Source: Rutstroemia sp. NJR-2017a BVV2 (taxonomy: Eukaryota; Ascomycota; Leotiomycetes; Helotiales; Rutstroemiaceae). Taken from it: a stretch of 64,000 bases of DNA. The DNA is taken from the NCBI GenBank assembly GCA_002946415.1, contig NJPS01000010.1, positions 310,001-374,000 on the forward strand. The letters run 5' to 3'. The notes under the pieces are model-generated. The model was not told the DNA's origin and ran no database searches. It worked only from the letters and a program-made list of their open reading frames with translations. The translations under genes were made by a program, and so were the position numbers. Shown here in pieces: positions 23,471 to 34,326 of this stretch. Position 1 is the stretch's first letter, and each line of letters begins with the position of its first letter.

Positions 23471-24910
23471 ATGTTTATCTCAGCACAACTCTTCCTTATG
23501 TTCCTTATATCAAGGACTCAGGCTCAGCCTCAGAATCAGCCTCAGACGGGCATAGGTCAAGCATCCAACTTCAATATCAGCGCCGATGAGGCGTTGAAAT
23601 ACGGGTGCGGCGAGAAATGCCAAGAAGTCCTGACTTACACCAACGCTGCTGACCTCCAAACTATGGGAACTGCGTTCGACTTTGAGTTCTATGCCACAGC
23701 AAAGAATTTCTCTTCTTCATCCGCCCCTGGCGACTTGCTGAAGCTTGTGCCTATCAACAGCACTCAGCTCACTGTCCCCGATGGCATGACTACATTTCGA
23801 TTTCAGTACGTTTCTAAAAACGTCGATGGGAGATCCGTACCAGCTACTGGATTTATCGCATTCCCATATTTAAAACCCGATAGTGGAAAATATCCTCTTA
23901 TCGCGTATGCTCACGGAACTATCGGCGTCTTTCCTGGTTGTGCCCCCTCCTCTTCTCCAACTCTGTTCAACTATAATAGCTGGGGTCCGCTGATGTACCG
24001 CGGTTATGCTATTGTGGCAACTGACTATGCCGGCCTTGGGAACAATCACACTACACTCAGATACCTCAGTTATGTTGACCACGCAAACGACGTTTACTAT
24101 TCGGTCCAGGCAGCTCAAAAAGCTTTTCCTGGAGTTTTCACGAAAGAATGGATGAGTATTGGTCACTCTCAAGGAGCCAGTACGGTATGGAAGCTATCTG
24201 AGCACCCACTAGTACAGTCTTCTACCTCTGGATATCTTGGGACTGTTGCAGTAGCTCCTGCACCTAGGCTCTATGATACGGCGGTAGCTGTCTATGAGCA
24301 AATTATTCCTCGACCGGACTACCATCAATATGTTTTCACTGCTGAGATGGGCCATGTCATTTACGGAGTTATGCAAGCATTTCCTAACTATACGGCTCCA
24401 TGGTGTGGTGAAGGGCTCAGGAAGAGGATAGGGCTCGCCTCTCTCGGTCAGATGTGTACTCTAGCATTTGGGGGCCTATCACTCGACTTGCCACGAGACC
24501 AGCTCTACCTCCCCAATGTTAGCGTCAAAGACGATAAGACGTTCAAGGAATTCCAGAAAATCCATGCTCCAGCCCAAGGTGATCGGGCTTCACGCCCAAT
24601 GCTTGTCATACACGGTATGAATGATACTTCATGTCTCATCGAGATAACTGAGGAGACGGTTCGGGACGCTGTCTCAGCAGGAAACGAAATCGAATTCCTC
24701 CGCTATCCTGGACTCGATCATTCGGCGACATTGACTGCTTCCTCACCAGTCTGGTTGAAGTATATCGACGAGACATTTGCTCGGACGCGTAGATATTCAA
24801 ACTCAACAACCAAGACGGTAGAGCCATTCAATCTCGCCGTGGCCAAAAAATCATTGGAGGCTCCAATGCTGTTTGAACAGCCATTCCTTGGGCTTCTCGC
24901 AACATCCTAG
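23471..24910 (+). CDS. Secreted lipase-type alpha/beta hydrolase
   Basis: Single exon, 479 aa from ATG 23471. The frame is open back to 23240, but the later start gives a clean signal peptide (MFISAQLFLMFLISRTQAQ) and sits downstream of a TATA box. Belongs to the fungal secretory lipase group: oxyanion region AYAHGT (about 145-150), nucleophile elbow GHSQG (S233), acid in HGMNDTS (D385) and histidine in GLDHSAT (H417). Several N-glycosylation sequons (for example NNHT, NVSV, NDTS). Extracellular ester or triglyceride hydrolysis is the likely role. It is complete and undamaged although a retrotransposon ends 0.6 kb upstream; a promoter effect is possible. Confidence 0.9.
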   Translation: MFISAQLFLMFLISRTQAQPQNQPQTGIGQASNFNISADEALKYGCGEKCQEVLTYTNAADLQTMGTAFDFEFYATAKNFSSSSAPGDLLKLVPINSTQLTVPDGMTTFRFQYVSKNVDGRSVPATGFIAFPYLKPDSGKYPLIAYAHGTIGVFPGCAPSSSPTLFNYNSWGPLMYRGYAIVATDYAGLGNNHTTLRYLSYVDHANDVYYSVQAAQKAFPGVFTKEWMSIGHSQGASTVWKLSEHPLVQSSTSGYLGTVAVAPAPRLYDTAVAVYEQIIPRPDYHQYVFTAEMGHVIYGVMQAFPNYTAPWCGEGLRKRIGLASLGQMCTLAFGGLSLDLPRDQLYLPNVSVKDDKTFKEFQKIHAPAQGDRASRPMLVIHGMNDTSCLIEITEETVRDAVSAGNEIEFLRYPGLDHSATLTASSPVWLKYIDETFARTRRYSNSTTKTVEPFNLAVAKKSLEAPMLFEQPFLGLLATS

Positions 24911-25834
24911 ATATCTGAAAGGATTCTACTTCAAATAGTGTGAGATCATTCGATTTGATTAGGAGCTCCGAGCTCTAATCAGAATGAAATCAACTCAAGC
25001 TTGATTGTTCTGATTCGAATCGATTTTTATGCTTTCTTTTACTCGCACTGATTTGAAAGGGTGGCCTATTATGTGGTGGGATGACTGGAGAATTTGAAAA
25101 AGTGGTTTTGGCACCATTGTACATCTCTATATCTTCACTTCAGTACTTAACAGTGTTTATATTTTACAATGCGATTTACTCTCAACAAGTTCTTGTCCGG
25201 AAGTGCTATATATTTATTATAAGAATGCGGAGCAACGTTTTCTAACATGAAACATAAGACCAGGCGAGTTGTTAACAAGGATTAAAAGAGCTCTCTCAGC
25301 CTACTTTAGAAATGTTCTTACAGCGATTCGCCTCTAAGCCTCGCTAAGCCTTAAATACTGTCCCACTGTGTAGGGAATTCTAAGAGCGAGTAAAAGGGTA
25401 TTGACAACTGTTTCAGTCACTGTTCGGTTTGCCTATCAATGAATGGATTGGATGATATAATAATGGACGAGATCACTCAATTTCAAATCACTGAGTTGTA
25501 TTTCATCTCTTCGTCATAACATCCAGGAGCTTTCCAGCATACAGTACTGTATCACGAACCCACCATCCAATCAAAGACCCTCGCTTCATCACCCCTGCAA
25601 GGGGCAGCTTTACAGCACAACATCCGAAGTACTTACGGCACTCACTGTATCTCAGCTCTTGCTCAATTTCACTCGCTCGATCACATTCAGTATAATTGTA
25701 TATTGTCATTTAGTATATTGATAAATAGGAAAATTTCTTTCCAAAAATAAAAACGAGACTTCATTCTCTAGGGGAATTTCCCCTACCCCCCTCCCCCGTA
25801 CATCCACAGTAATCCACCACTCCCCACCACCAAC
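24911..25834. other. AT-rich intergenic
   Basis: About 0.9 kb of AT-rich sequence. A 68-codon minus frame (25503-25709) with an ATG is present but shows no signature of the neighbouring array and is not called. Nothing else seen. Confidence 0.5.
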
Positions 25835-26200
25835 CTACGTTATCGTCCTACAAATCCGCAGCGTACTCGACGCACTAAAGGATCGCGTTCCATTTTTCGG
25901 ATCTCCTAGTATACGTAACTCTTCACTAGTAGGCCAAGCAATCTTCAAAACGTAAGGTGTGTCGCTTCGGCGATATATATAAGTTGTGATGCCTTCCGGG
26001 GGAGGTCTGTCATCAGGAACCATTTTTGGGGCTCGTGCTAGGAGAGGAGGATGCAGTGGAGTATCTCTGGTGAGGGAAGCAAATTTCGGGCGAGGAGAAC
26101 AAGGTGGGTAGTTTTCGACGATGGAAGACCATGTTTGAGCGTCAAGGCCGGGGGAAGGGGCTTGAGCAGGTCGCGTGGAGGAACTGCTGGTTGAGGACAT
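25835..26200 (-). CDS. Array gene 1: small LRxx(W/R)T-tail protein
   Basis: Single exon, 121 aa. N-terminal 1-15 is a Ser/Thr run; 45-70 is proline-rich. Residues 72-121 match the tail of array gene 2 in layout: SEELRILGDPK here against KGEVRILDNPR there, both followed by the L-R-x-x-[W/R]-T signature (TLRICRTIT at 113-121) ending at the stop. No signal peptide or membrane segment; probably intracellular. Same strand as all other array members. Function unknown. Confidence 0.65.
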   Translation of the reverse strand: MSSTSSSSTRPAQAPSPGLDAQTWSSIVENYPPCSPRPKFASLTRDTPLHPPLLARAPKMVPDDRPPPEGITTYIYRRSDTPYVLKIAWPTSEELRILGDPKNGTRSFSASSTLRICRTIT

Positions 26201-26744
26201 GGTGCTTGCTTAATGTTTTTGGAAGATGTCTGAGGAGACTTTGCTGTAAGTGGTGGGGAATTGATTCTGCTTTGAGCATGGATGAGACGTCGCATTCATA
26301 AAGAAAAAAGGTTCGTTGTTCACGTTTGATCATTATTTAACAACATATGGTCGGTCGCCGGATGGTATCTGTTGGGACAAACGGCAAAGCATATTCACTC
26401 GTGTGGGGCGCAATCTCCACCACCTGGGAGTGAATGATATTTGTAATTAGTCTACGGCATGGCACCATTTGAGGTGCACTTAATAAGGGCTACGATACCC
26501 ACCTAGAATAAGAAATCATCATGCATCAACACAATCATTTTGGCTATATCTAAGAATATGGGCAAGGTGATATAAGACCTGATACATACCAACAGTGTCC
26601 GTCGGTCTCCTGTACTTGCCCAGCAGCCATGACTTAGTGACAGGAACTACAGCTACAGCTACGGAAAAGGATGTATAATTTACGACACGATGTAGGAAAT
26701 ATACTGCAATAGAAGTAGACTTTGGAATATAAAACATTCTCAGG
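26201..26744. other. Intergenic within the array
   Basis: Leader of array gene 1 (to about 26340) and AT-rich spacer. A 72-codon minus frame at 26519-26737 has no array signature and is not called. Confidence 0.45.
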
Positions 26745-26927
26745 TTACGTTACTATATAGCTCCAGGCGTGAGTAACTCGGCTTCTCACGACATTCTGTT
26801 TCAAAACAGTACTTGGATAACTTTCAACCTTTCTTGAAACCGGTATAGATCCATACCCCATATTCACATTTCCAAAATCCACCAATTCAACTACCTCCAA
26901 AAATATATTGTATCCAACTTCTTCCAT
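26745..26927 (-). CDS. Possible array fragment (60 aa)
   Basis: Starts with ATG at 26927, only 24 bp downstream of the stop of array gene 2. Its end, RSRVTHAWSYIVT, resembles the SKLRHAWTYM end of that gene. It could be a partial tandem duplicate of the tail domain or a chance frame; there is almost no room for a promoter of its own. Confidence 0.3.
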   Translation of the reverse strand: MEEVGYNIFLEVVELVDFGNVNMGYGSIPVSRKVESYPSTVLKQNVVRSRVTHAWSYIVT

Positions 26928-26951
26928 TCTTCCCTCCTTGCATTATACACT

Positions 26952-28199
26952 CTACATATAAGTCCAAGCATGCCTCAACTTACTAGGAGGACACCTCCAC
27001 CTCAGTAACCTTGGATTATCCAAAATCCTCACTTCACCCTTCGTGGGATTATAATCCGTAACCTTAACACCCCACCTGGCAAGTGATCCAACACGTTTCT
27101 CAGGCGTGCACTCGTAGGGATCGAAGATGCGTTTCCAGGATTTAGAGCGCTCGCTCGCATATTCGTCCTGGTAGAAAAAGATAGAGATCCAGTTTACTTC
27201 AGGTCGGGGTGGGGGCGAGGGCTGACGTTGCGGTGGGATGACGAGGATGGCGGGGCGGGGACTAGGTGGTGGGGCGGAGTTGCTTGCGTCCTCGAGGTCT
27301 ATTGTTTGCCAGTCTAAGACGGCGTTAAGGTATTCTTCTTCGCCAGATACGCTAACCCCCCCTTTCTCATCGCTTCCCTCGTAATCACCGAACCCAATCT
27401 GCTCCTTATATGTGTGCCCCTCGGTGTGCTTGCCGCGCGAGCCCTGATCCTTCGAGAACTGATACATATAACCAACATCCTGTGCGGCTTGAGCGATGAT
27501 TTGCAGATTCTTCTTTGCATCTTCTTCAACGTGATGTTCGTTCTCTTTCTCCTCATCCTCTTTAAACTGAAAGATGGCTAATTCCTCCGATGAGACACTG
27601 TACAAATCCAAAATTGACCCTTCACCAATCTTGCTGGTATTCTCTTTCAGATCATCGCTCTCGTCGTCGGTATCAGAAGAGTGACAATCAGAGTAACTGC
27701 TGATATCCGAGTCGAAATCTTCCAAACGTCTGATCGTCTCATCTTCAAGAGACTTTGAATCATCAGAATCTGTTGACGAGAAGCTATATGGTCCAGAGAA
27801 TTTTTCAAGATCTGAATCTGAATCCGAATGCTCGACGTATTGGATATCCATGAAAGAGTCCGAGAACGAGCCCGTGAACTCAGAGGTTAAACTAGATAAT
27901 GTCTCGTTGGTATCCAAATTAACCAAGGCACTCGTGGCCGAGCTCGTTTCTCGGTCATTGTCATTATCCATCTTTCTCTCGTGACGCGCCATGAGAGACT
28001 CGGTTTTAATCATATTGGAGGGACAAAAATTTATGGAAATAGGAGTCGACATTGAAAAATTCCGTGCTGGAGATCTTGAAGGCAATGCAGGTTGAGGTTC
28101 TTTAGTTATTTGCTCCGACGCCAATAATTCTTCAGCTTGACTAGCTGCTTCGATAACGTCGTCTGCCCAGTCGAATTTTGCTTCGTTCGTAAGACTCAT
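26952..28199 (-). CDS. Array gene 2: 415-aa acidic, serine-rich protein with LRHAWTY tail
   Basis: Single exon from ATG 28199. N-terminus carries FDWADDVIEAA (residues 9-19), echoed by SWAEEVINAF in array gene 8. Residues about 100-290 are extremely Ser/Asp/Glu-rich (SDSDLEKF, SSTDSDDS, SDTDDESDD), a disordered region full of casein-kinase-2-type sites. From about 300 it is Pro-rich, then folded (VNWISIFFYQDEYA). The tail domain GVKVTDY...GEVRILDN...KLRHAWTYM covers 377-415 and ends at the stop. No known domain recognised. Likely intracellular. Confidence 0.78.
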   Translation of the reverse strand: MSLTNEAKFDWADDVIEAASQAEELLASEQITKEPQPALPSRSPARNFSMSTPISINFCPSNMIKTESLMARHERKMDNDNDRETSSATSALVNLDTNETLSSLTSEFTGSFSDSFMDIQYVEHSDSDSDLEKFSGPYSFSSTDSDDSKSLEDETIRRLEDFDSDISSYSDCHSSDTDDESDDLKENTSKIGEGSILDLYSVSSEELAIFQFKEDEEKENEHHVEEDAKKNLQIIAQAAQDVGYMYQFSKDQGSRGKHTEGHTYKEQIGFGDYEGSDEKGGVSVSGEEEYLNAVLDWQTIDLEDASNSAPPPSPRPAILVIPPQRQPSPPPRPEVNWISIFFYQDEYASERSKSWKRIFDPYECTPEKRVGSLARWGVKVTDYNPTKGEVRILDNPRLLRWRCPPSKLRHAWTYM

Positions 28200-29066
28200 G
28201 TTCTAGTGTGGGTGATTGATTAAATTGATGCTTAAAAAGGTGCGGTATATATATGATTTGACAGTGATTGGTGTTTCGTTGTTTCCATACACAAAGAAAA
28301 ATAAGTAGAGCCTCGCTCCGAGTTCGAAGACGGTGCGAATTGAACATATACATTGAGGGTCATAATTGTTTCGTGGTTGTTCTTCTTCATATATCGAAAG
28401 CGTGCCATTCTGCAGTTTTGCAGACGGGAAAGCCCTAGCAGGTGACCAATGAATGCGAGACTAGAGTACTATACCAAAAGTTAGGTTGCACAATTACAGC
28501 AGAAATATCTGTCTGATTCACACAGTCAAACTAATAAGAACTACAGCAGATTTTCATTCGTACGGCACGAGAATTACTTGCACAGCATGGCCTTACAGAC
28601 ATACCATACCTATTTAGCAATTCAGTATCTACGAGAGAGATGAGCTACATACAGAACCTGTTAATCTCCCTATATAGTAAGTAGGTTGTGAGCCCCTTGA
28701 AGGACCTCGTACCCATTAGAAAATGCAAGTGAGAAGTGCCACGGTTTGGAAGTCAGTCCGCAATTTCACCAGATCAATCCTGACTTGGTCTAATATTCAA
28801 AGGCTAGGCATGTGCTATTCGGTAACAAATCTGCTATGGCTTTCAAGGATATGGTGTTATCACTGATTAGCTACTTTTGCGCTGTCCAAACAACTGAGTC
28901 CTACACTCTCGTAAGGAATTAATGCTCTCCTCCATGCACACTAACCATCCCGCAACACGCTTCACTCCCAAAAGAGATAACCATCCACCTATTCGAAGAG
29001 AAAGCTGATCCTTTCATGTATCTTGCCTGTCAGTCGCTCTTAAACCCTGTCCGTATCCGGGCAATC
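28200..29066. other. Intergenic within the array
   Basis: Promoter of array gene 2 (to about 28500) and AT-rich spacer. Nothing gene-like seen on either strand. Confidence 0.5.
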
Positions 29067-29888
29067 CTATTCCTTGTATGTCCAGCAATACCTCAAGTTC
29101 GTGCTCCCGGGTCGTGGTATCTTCTCCCTCCCAACTTTAAAATAACTAGGTCTTGAAAACCACAGCTCCATCTCAGCTTCCATCATTTCCGCATATGTGA
29201 TGTCGATTCCCATCTTGTGAAACTTCAACCATATCGAATAAGGTATCCTGGTCCACAGGTTTCCTGTCCTGCGATTGCTCTGGGAGATGTATTCTCTCTT
29301 GTATGGGGAACCTCTGGACCAGCGGTCTCTCTGTATGCTGACTAAAGTGCGGCGGGGTCTGAAATGAGAGGTTTTCGGCCTCTTACAAGAGATGTCTGAG
29401 GAGGATGAGCTTTCGTGTTGTTCATAGTTGTCATCTTTTTCCGTTTCGTGATGGTACTCGGTCTCTTCTTCGGAGTCACGGATGATGGCTTCGCGGTCTT
29501 CGTCAACCTCTCCGGTGCCATTGCAGCAGGTACGAGAGATGAACATACCGCCGACAGCAGATACAAGGTGACTGATAGTTCTGCTAGTAGTGTTTTTAGA
29601 CAGTCTACTCGGAGGCTGTCTGTTTCTGGTGCTTGGTGCCGATGATTCTTCGTCCGCGCTCATTTTGGCTTCCGCAGGTCTTTTCTTAGTGAACTTCTTC
29701 GAGTCAGAACTTATTAAAGCGGCCGAAGTTATGGGTTGAGTGGCTAGAGGATAGCGCGGGTCCGAATTATATCGAAGTGCGTCTCGAGAATCTAGCAGGT
29801 TATTAGAGAAGTGTCTGCGATGTCGGTTCGTGTGCATGCCGTTACCTTTGCCGTGTCGTCGCCCATGGGCGGATGAGAAGCGAGCCAT
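29067..29888 (-). CDS. Array gene 3: 273-aa basic/acidic protein with LRYCWTY tail
   Basis: Single exon from ATG 29888. N-terminal third is Arg/His-rich (RRHGKGNGMHTNRHRRH) and could be a nuclear signal; 145-185 is acidic (EEETEYHHETEKDD) followed by a serine run. The folded tail starts about 210 (NLWTRIPYSIWLKFHKM). It contains GIDITYAEMMEAEMEL (227-242), closely like GIHVTTAERTLTELIL in array gene 9, and ends NLRYCWTYKE (264-273). This is the clearest copy of the shared signature. No known family. Confidence 0.78.
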   Translation of the reverse strand: MARFSSAHGRRHGKGNGMHTNRHRRHFSNNLLDSRDALRYNSDPRYPLATQPITSAALISSDSKKFTKKRPAEAKMSADEESSAPSTRNRQPPSRLSKNTTSRTISHLVSAVGGMFISRTCCNGTGEVDEDREAIIRDSEEETEYHHETEKDDNYEQHESSSSSDISCKRPKTSHFRPRRTLVSIQRDRWSRGSPYKREYISQSNRRTGNLWTRIPYSIWLKFHKMGIDITYAEMMEAEMELWFSRPSYFKVGREKIPRPGSTNLRYCWTYKE

Positions 29889-30415
29889 TACGAATGATAG
29901 TGTGCTGGTACGTAAACGAATGTTGTTAAATCTACTTCAGTTGTTTGATGGAGCAAAAAGATGGTAGTAATGTATAATTGATGTGCAAATAAGGTGGCTC
30001 AAATTTTCCTTGTGAGAAATGTAGCGTAGGCTGCGTAGCATTTGGAGAAGGAACGACACAGACAACTTGACTACTGCCCAGTTCGAATGCAACGCTTATT
30101 ATTCCGCAACTCATGATTGCAGAGCAGACCATGGAGATTATTCTATTTTCCAAATCGTTCGTAACAGAGGGTCGGAATTCTTGAGTGCGAAGATTGCTTG
30201 AATACCAGTCTTTGCATCCTGAGCACCAAACACATCATAATTTGCGGTATCACTTCCAAAATCTTCACGGATGGAAATGGAAATTAGAACTTCCTCGTAT
30301 CGAGGAGTAAATTCTTTTATCTGCAGATCAATCCACTAGCCCAGCGACCCTGACATAAAAATATCAATTTCCACTTTCCTCAGCCGATGCAACCGTTGCC
30401 ACAGTTCTCAACACA
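29889..30415. other. Intergenic within the array
   Basis: Promoter of array gene 3. The open frame at 29932-30153 minus lacks array features. Nothing else seen. Confidence 0.45.
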
Positions 30416-31483
30416 CTAGGTTTGCACCTCCACCGAGTCATCTTCCAGCTCCCAGCCAGTCGTATTTCTCCCTCCGAGTCCAACATCCTCCAAAGTGATA
30501 CCCACCTCATAAAAGTCTCTTCTCAGCCTCAATGAGCTCGGCTGATAGACCCGTCCTCCGAAAATATCACAGAATAACAGATGCTCCATCAGCGGACCCA
30601 GGTTAAACTCCACTGGTCTTCGAATATTTATAAGACGGCGTGACTGGTGGTCCACACCCGGGATGCGCACTTTATCTTTCAACAGGCAAATCAACTCCGC
30701 ATCGCTGTCCAAGTAGCAATTGTAGACGTAGAGGTGAAGTCGGATCAGTCGGATCAGTCGGATCTGCTTTGCTTTGTGTGAAGGAAGAGCGAGCTCGCGT
30801 TGTATGTGCTCATCACTGCATCAGTGAAGTAGATCTTGTCCAATCGGTCATGCGGGATGAGCGAGCCGAGTTGTTTCGTTTCCTCTGGCGTGCCGTTGTG
30901 GATGTATTGTTTCCAGCCTCGGTTATTGAGGGTGGAGGTGCTTGATGTTACTATTCCGGAAGAAGTGAAGATAATGCTGTCAAGAGGGGGAATGGCGGAG
31001 ACGACCCTGGGCCTATATTGTCATTGGGCGGCTTTGATTCGAAGTCAAAGCTGGCGGACACCAAGTTTCGGGTTTTGGATCTGAGATAGCGAACAAGAAG
31101 AAGATATAAGCGAGAAATCCAAGTATCAAGTATTTTTGGTGCTTGATCTGCCGCTTTGCATCCTGGGAAATACCGGCAGGAATAGGTAGAATAGCGATGA
31201 AGATCCAGATACAAGATAAGCCAAACCACTTGAGAGCCTGGAGCACGGATTGTAATTGAGGGTTTCCACAGTGAAAATGGGAGAATCGGATAGCAGGGAG
31301 GAAGCCAAGTCCTAAAAGAAAAAGAAGTAGGCCAAGAAAACAAAAGAAATAGAAAAGTAGGCTATCCCACGAAGACCTTGAAGATGAAGGTTCTGTAGTT
31401 GGGAGCGCTGGAGAGGTATCTACCGTATCTGATGGTAAAGGTTCTGTAGTTGGGAGTACTGGGGAAGTATCTAAATTTGACAT
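30416..31483 (-). CDS. Array-embedded three-helix membrane protein (model uncertain)
   Basis: Proposed exons complement(30416..30763, 30818-side exon 30817..31012, 31062..31483), 321 aa. Exon 1 (ATG 31483) begins with two copies of DTSPxLPTTEP, then three membrane helices (about 38-60, 78-100, 115-135; LLLFLLGLGFLP, CIWIFIAILPIP, LGFLAYIFFLFAI). Without splicing it would stop at 31013 as a 156-aa protein. A 49-nt intron (31013-31061) and a 48-nt intron with a weak GTGATG donor (30764-30816 region) join it in frame to a soluble domain (NRGWKQYIHNGTPEE, PHDRLDKIYF, then AELICLLKDKVRIPG). The soluble part spans a triple 9-bp repeat (ATCCGACTG) at about 30737-30763. Alternative: a short membrane gene beside a separate or frameshifted soluble gene. 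No family recognised. Confidence 0.4.
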
Positions 31484-31996
31484 AATGATAGTTGTTAGTA
31501 ATATGTTTCCATTCATGAAGATAGAAGTATGAAAATTGAAGTATACATACAGTAGGGTGGAGGTGGTTCTTGCTTCATGATGGATGGTAATTTGTAAAGG
31601 TGAGGAAGGGAAAGAAGTATTGTGTGCACGGAAGTAACTTATATATTCGGTTTTTTTTAAGTTATTACTAGTTTGTGGCATAATCTCACTCTGCATGTGA
31701 TTTCCAATTATATACACACAAAAAGCTTTCGATGTGAACTGAAAGTATTTCAATCTGAACTGAGGATATTGTAATCCAAAATAATGCTTGATATTTAACG
31801 CCAGGGAAGCCACTAATCTACTGTCCGCTCCATACTAGTGTCGAGATAGGGGAATATAGCTCGCTGCGAGCAACTGGACTTCTTGAATAGGTAAAGGGCC
31901 CGCCCCTATATTAGTGAACCACATTAATACTCCCAGACGAACCACTCTATCCAAACGACAGCCTCTTCTAGCCACCCTAATTGTGCGCCTAGTATC
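31484..31996. other. Intergenic within the array
   Basis: Promoter of the membrane-protein gene. The frame stays open upstream to 31813 but only from a GTG, so the upstream extension is not used. Nothing else seen. Confidence 0.45.
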
Positions 31997-32971
31997 TTAG
32001 AAAATGGATTCATTTTCGTCGACAGTTGCTTGGTCCGAAACTATAGACACGAGCTCGTCACTAGATGATGTCTCGGCCCCATACTCAGATATTTCGACCA
32101 ACGTATTCTCTTTCCGAGCGTCGAGTTCGTCGGACGGAACCCAGCATTTGCGCAAAGGAGAGGTACGTTTTACGCGGAAGCGGTGCAATGATCGATGGTT
32201 TTCTAGAGCTTCGTCGCCGCTTGTGCACTCGGCCTCGTGCACGTTGACTTTTCTTCCATTGATGAGAAGAATGCAATGAACGGGATCACCAGCTATATAA
32301 TTGGAGAGTCAGTAAGGATTTGATTCAGAATAAAGAATATTGTTTTGATACTCACAGTCCGACGCGACAGGTGGCAATCCATCGCTAAAGCTCCGCGGAT
32401 CAAACAGTGTTTGTCTGAGCATAGGAGCAAATAGAGGAGGTATTAGGTGTGCAAAATCTTGGTAGGATGACTCAGACTTGGGAAGTGAAGACGATGGAGG
32501 GGATATTGGACCAAAGAGAGCTGCATCCGTGACTACCAAGGGTTCACCACCTAGGGCTTTGCCCTGTGCTTCCATCATAAATTCAATGTCCTCCGCATCT
32601 CCAAAATCTTCGAGGTCTTCGAGGTCTTCGTGATCATCAACATTCGTTATCTCTTCTTCTGCTGCTTGTCGCAATCTCTTGTCCTCATGCGATGCATCTA
32701 ATTCTTCTGCTAAACTCCTTCCCTTTTTACGGCCGATCGTCACATGGATTCCTAGACCATCGACCTCTAAGTCGGCCTCTTCAGACTCTGCGGCCTCAAT
32801 TTTGGTCATTTTCTGTAGACGGTGTTTGACATCATCTGGCTCTTCGTCTGGAGCGTACTCGCTGGTTAACTTTCCGGAATTCAAAGCAGTAACCCATGCA
32901 CTCGTTATATCGCCTGAATCGAACATCTCAGAAAAGGATGACTCCTTCTTCTTCTTGATATTCGGTATCAT
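31997..32971 (-). CDS. Array gene 5: 303-aa acidic protein with LRKCWV signature
   Basis: Two exons, complement(31997..32292, 32356..32971), joined by a GTGAGT-donor intron of 63 nt. Residues 1-10 are Lys-rich (IPNIKKKK); 40-140 are strongly acidic, including DDHEDLEDLEDFGDAED. After the intron comes PVHCILLINGRKVNV (209-223), then FRVKRTSPLRKCWV (244-257), which matches the array signature. Unlike genes 1-3 it continues for 46 residues (Ser/Glu-rich) beyond the signature. No signal peptide. Function unknown. Confidence 0.7.
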
Positions 32972-33642
32972 GATTGAGTTCGAGTTGTCGCAGTGTCGCT
33001 ACTGGAGTGAAGGTAATAAATTTGGTTGGACGACGAAGTTGCTGTCTAGACTCACTCGTCAGTATATACCAGTTCACCCTCGTTCTGAGAATAGCTTCCT
33101 ACCTGCAAAGTAGAATTCAGTCCTTTCATGAAAAATCTACTGACACGATAGTGAGTAGGAGTTGGTGTATCCGCAAGTAGGTTTGTGCAAGCGGAGAAGG
33201 GAAATAGTTTAGGTTGGGGACTTTTCCCTGTAGAAGATACAGCGGTGCCAGGTAGTGAATCTGTAATTTTCCAAATTTCTTGGTGCACCTGTCACTTATT
33301 TGGTAAGCTTCCTGTATGAAATGAGTTAATAAAGTATCCAGCCCCCTTCACGAAGCACTATATAGCTAATAAGCCTCCCTCTGGAGCAGAAAAAAAAGAT
33401 CGACAGTGAAATCGGGAGAAAAGTTGAGGATATTTATTCGTTCATTAGTGACGGCCAAGGTCTCAATCACACAGTGAACCATCTCGTGCGAACAATCACG
33501 CATTTTTGTTCTGAGCATTGATCTAATCTTCAATCCCGTCACCAACTCTCCGGCATCCCAAGATCGCCATGCTTCTTCTTACACGTCTAGCATACCCAAC
33601 GCCGTCGTCTCCTCACTTCTCCCGTTGCGTCAAAACCAAAGA
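32972..33642. other. Intergenic within the array
   Basis: Promoter of array gene 5. A 78-codon minus frame (33052-33288) has no array signature. No gene called. Confidence 0.45.
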
Positions 33643-34326
33643 CTACCTCCGTGCACCACATTCTTCCAGGTACGTTTGCGACCATCTCAAATTACTCGTC
33701 TCGATACATCGATACTTACTCAGCTCGCGGTCGAACTCGAGCGCATCTTCCGCTTCTGTCACCCAATGATAGTCGATATTGATCCTCAACTGCTTGAACC
33801 TCGCCTTTCGAATCGAATCTGCGGCAAATAGAACACCGTTCTTCATCTCCCCGAAGGCTGCTGGTGATTTCTTAAAGATGTTAAGGGGTCGAGCGTTTGT
33901 CGTGAATGATAATGGGGAAGGCATAGAGCTCGAGCAGGTGGAAGTGGAGGTATTTGCAGATGCGGGAGAGTGGAAGATACTTTCAATGGGTCTTTCATGA
34001 TGATCTGCTGTGTATTTGCTGTTCATCTGAAGTTCACTGTCTGTGCCGAAGACGAACTCATTGGAGGCACGTTCTGAGTCGTCGCCATTACTGAGAAAAG
34101 TCTGCACGGATTGTAATCAGTCTCCAGAGTCTCTGTGGTCGCTTGTCATCTTTACACTTACTCTAGGCGTACTGAAATCTTTTATATCAGCTAAGCCACC
34201 TCTCCAAGCGTCCGGGTAGTAGGTGTCCTGGAGTCGGAAATTGGACGACCATTCAGCGATCTCTTCCTCGACCATTGCCGTGAGTGGGGCAATATCGGCA
34301 TGCAATGTCCCCAGAACCATTGCCAT
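33643..34326 (-). CDS. Array gene 6: 207-aa protein with LRWSQTY signature
   Basis: Two exons, complement(33643..34101, 34162..34326), phase-0 intron of 60 nt with GTAAGT donor and cag acceptor. N-terminal exon (MAMVLGTLHADIAPL, then EEEIAEWSSNF) is short and helical. The middle is Ser/Thr-rich (ANTSTSTCSSSMPS). The tail holds LRINIDYHWVTEAEDALEF (about 160-178) and SNLRWSQTYLEE (191-202), aligning with the gene 3 and gene 9 tails, with five residues after. Cytosolic by appearance; function unknown. Confidence 0.7.

Noticed and set aside
30640..30945. Plus-strand 101-codon frame within the array
   Set aside because: Antisense to the soluble domain of the membrane-protein gene; cysteine-rich by chance.
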